Below are positions 5,885 through 7,087 of a stretch of 7,087 nucleotides of DNA, piece by piece. Position numbers and translations under genes: made by a program. Every line of letters begins with the position of its first letter. Within the stretch, counting starts at the first letter, position 1. This DNA is from an uncultured Ruminococcus sp. (lineage in GTDB: Bacteria; Bacillota; Clostridia; Oscillospirales; Acutalibacteraceae): the NCBI GenBank assembly GCA_902783815.1, contig CACZSM010000227.1, forward strand, positions 1-7,087, written 5' to 3'. Under the pieces are notes generated by a model. The model ran no database searches and had not been told where the DNA came from. It worked only from the letters and a program-made list of their open reading frames with translations.

Positions 5885-7087
5885 TTGGAAGAACTAAAAA
5901 AATCACTTTCAGAGGCAGATGACGATTATCTGATTGGAATAAGCAATAAAGGCATATTGAAGCGTTCATACAAGGAACTGGAAACTGCGAATATTACTGC
6001 AAGCTTTATTGACGGTTCAGCGTTTATTACTGTTGACGGGACAAAATGTGTCATACCTGCGACAATTGCAGAAAGCAGTTGTACTTGTCCGTCAAGAAGC
6101 ATATGCAGACATATAGTAACGGCTGTTCTGTGGCTTAAAAGGGAACTTCTGAGCAGTAATCCAGAAGAGAAAAAGGAGCCTGAAATAAAAGAAAACAAGA
6201 TCGAAAAGGAGCTTAAAGAATACCCTGTTGAAAAGCTGCAAAAAGCGATGAAAAAGAGATATTACAACTCATTTATAGAAAAAGCGAGAGTCGGAGTACT
6301 TCCTTTAATGGAAGAACTATCGACAATAACAGTAGATATAATTGAGGACAATATGACAGTAAAGCTACTGTCACCGCTTGAATATTCTGCCTGTACCTGT
6401 CACAGTAAAGAACTTTGCAAGCATAAAGCGGCAGCCATACTTGCATGGAAGCTGAAACATAAAATTATAAATATAGAAAGCCTTATGCCTGTTGAAGAAA
6501 GTGCATCTGCTGATATTGAAAGACTGAACACTTGTGCAGATATTTGTGGTTCATTTATTGAAAGACTGTTTTCAGACGGCTTGGTTCGTACTCCTGATGA
6601 TGCAGCCGAATATGCGGAATCTGATGCGCTGATATGTCACAATGCAGGTTTCCCGGACGGAGAAAAGCTAATGCGTGAAATAGGCAACAGGCTGGAGGCG
6701 TATTTATCACATTCTCCTGAATTCAGCACTGAAAGCCTGTTTTCCACAATTATGGAAGCATATCTTCTTATGAATAAAATCAAAGCGGAAAAGGAACCTT
6801 CAAAGCTCGGAGAACTTGCAGGCAAATTCAAGGGTGAATATACAATAACTGATGAGCTTGAAATTATACCAATAGCGCAAAGATCATTTTCTTCAGCTGC
6901 CGGATATGACGGTGAAATATATTATTTTATAAATAAGAGCAAATGCTCAGAGGATATACCGTTCCTTACATTTTCGGACATACGGCCATCATATTATGAA
7001 AATAACAGAAGAAGTCGTATGTCAAATGCGCCATGGGGTCTTTATGGCTCATGCAGTTCGCTTATGGATTATGAAATGCGACTTACA
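5885..7087 (+). CDS. SWIM zinc-finger protein with two SWIM motifs, 3' end outside the window (YehQ-like)
   Basis: The frame is open from TTG 5885 for 401 codons to the window end with no stop, so the C-terminus is missing. Two SWIM zinc-binding motifs of identical spacing, CxCx5CxH, are visible: C66, C68, C74, H76 (bases 6080-6112) and C170, C172, C178, H180 (6392-6424). Each is followed by a helix with hydrophobic pattern (IVTAVLWLKRE and AAAILAWKLK). The linker between them (about 90-125) is highly charged and rich in Lys and Glu. The remainder (about 195-401) is mixed helical/strand and not recognised. SWIM domains bind DNA or proteins; which applies here is unknown. The gene starts 25 bases after the VWA stop in the same operon. 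Its position matches E. coli yehQ from memory. No membrane segment or signal peptide is seen. Confidence 0.87.
   Translation, partial: MEELKKSLSEADDDYLIGISNKGILKRSYKELETANITASFIDGSAFITVDGTKCVIPATIAESSCTCPSRSICRHIVTAVLWLKRELLSSNPEEKKEPEIKENKIEKELKEYPVEKLQKAMKKRYYNSFIEKARVGVLPLMEELSTITVDIIEDNMTVKLLSPLEYSACTCHSKELCKHKAAAILAWKLKHKIINIESLMPVEESASADIERLNTCADICGSFIERLFSDGLVRTPDDAAEYAESDALICHNAGFPDGEKLMREIGNRLEAYLSHSPEFSTESLFSTIMEAYLLMNKIKAEKEPSKLGELAGKFKGEYTITDELEIIPIAQRSFSSAAGYDGEIYYFINKSKCSEDIPFLTFSDIRPSYYENNRRSRMSNAPWGLYGSCSSLMDYEMRLT

Noticed and set aside
5926..6198. Minus-strand open frame of 90 codons opposite the SWIM gene.
   Set aside because: It covers the first SWIM motif on the other strand; the plus-strand frame has a strong ribosome binding site and recognisable motifs.
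1..7087. CRISPR array, tRNA, rRNA, transposase or phage genes.
   Set aside because: No regularly spaced repeats, cloverleaf-like sequence, rRNA segment or recognisable transposase/phage protein was seen in either strand.

Overview
The window looks like chromosomal DNA of a low-GC Gram-positive bacterium, most likely a Clostridia member (Lachnospiraceae or Ruminococcaceae type). The reasons are AT-rich intergenic DNA, heavy use of ATA (Ile) and AGA (Arg) codons, strong AGGAGG-type ribosome binding sites, use of TTG and GTG starts, and a stand-alone TfoX N-terminal-domain protein of a kind common in that group. This is inferred from style and protein families; no rRNA or other firm marker is present. 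All recognised genes lie on the + strand.

Bases 1-205 hold no recognisable gene. They carry two small inverted repeats (1-47 and 58-81) and an extended -10 promoter (171-179) that should drive a GNAT acetyltransferase gene (221-742). A 138-base gap follows, containing a nearly perfect 28-bp dyad (804-831). Next is a small GTG-started TfoX N-terminal-domain gene (881-1195), closed by a hairpin directly after its stop (1196-1221). These two genes look like independent accessory or housekeeping units.

From 1252 to the window end runs a tightly packed four-gene operon: a MoxR-type AAA+ ATPase (1252-2367), a DUF5682 protein of about 790-800 residues (2328-4727), a von Willebrand factor A (VWA) protein with an intact metal-binding MIDAS site (4720-5859), and a SWIM zinc-finger protein with two CxCx5CxH motifs (TTG start at 5885, running off the end). 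The first three genes overlap by up to 40 and by 8 bases, and the fourth begins 25 bases after the third. Order and protein sizes match, from memory, the uncharacterised yehL-yehM-yehP-yehQ cluster of Escherichia coli and similar AAA/DUF5682/VWA/SWIM clusters in actinobacteria. It therefore appears to be a widely distributed module of unknown function.

A working model, which is inference: MoxR ATPases paired with MIDAS-containing VWA proteins act elsewhere as metal-insertion or remodelling machines (Mg-chelatase I/D, NorQ/NorD, CbbQ/CbbO, RavA/ViaA). Here the likely client is the DUF5682 protein. Its N-terminal half shows an RHHSP...H, an EGP, an RxxxMA and a GGFHS motif, which resemble the conserved histidine, acid and arginine motifs of the Tiki/TraB/ChaN/EreA enzyme superfamily. 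The SWIM protein could supply nucleic-acid or protein recognition. Nothing in the window shows what the substrate is.
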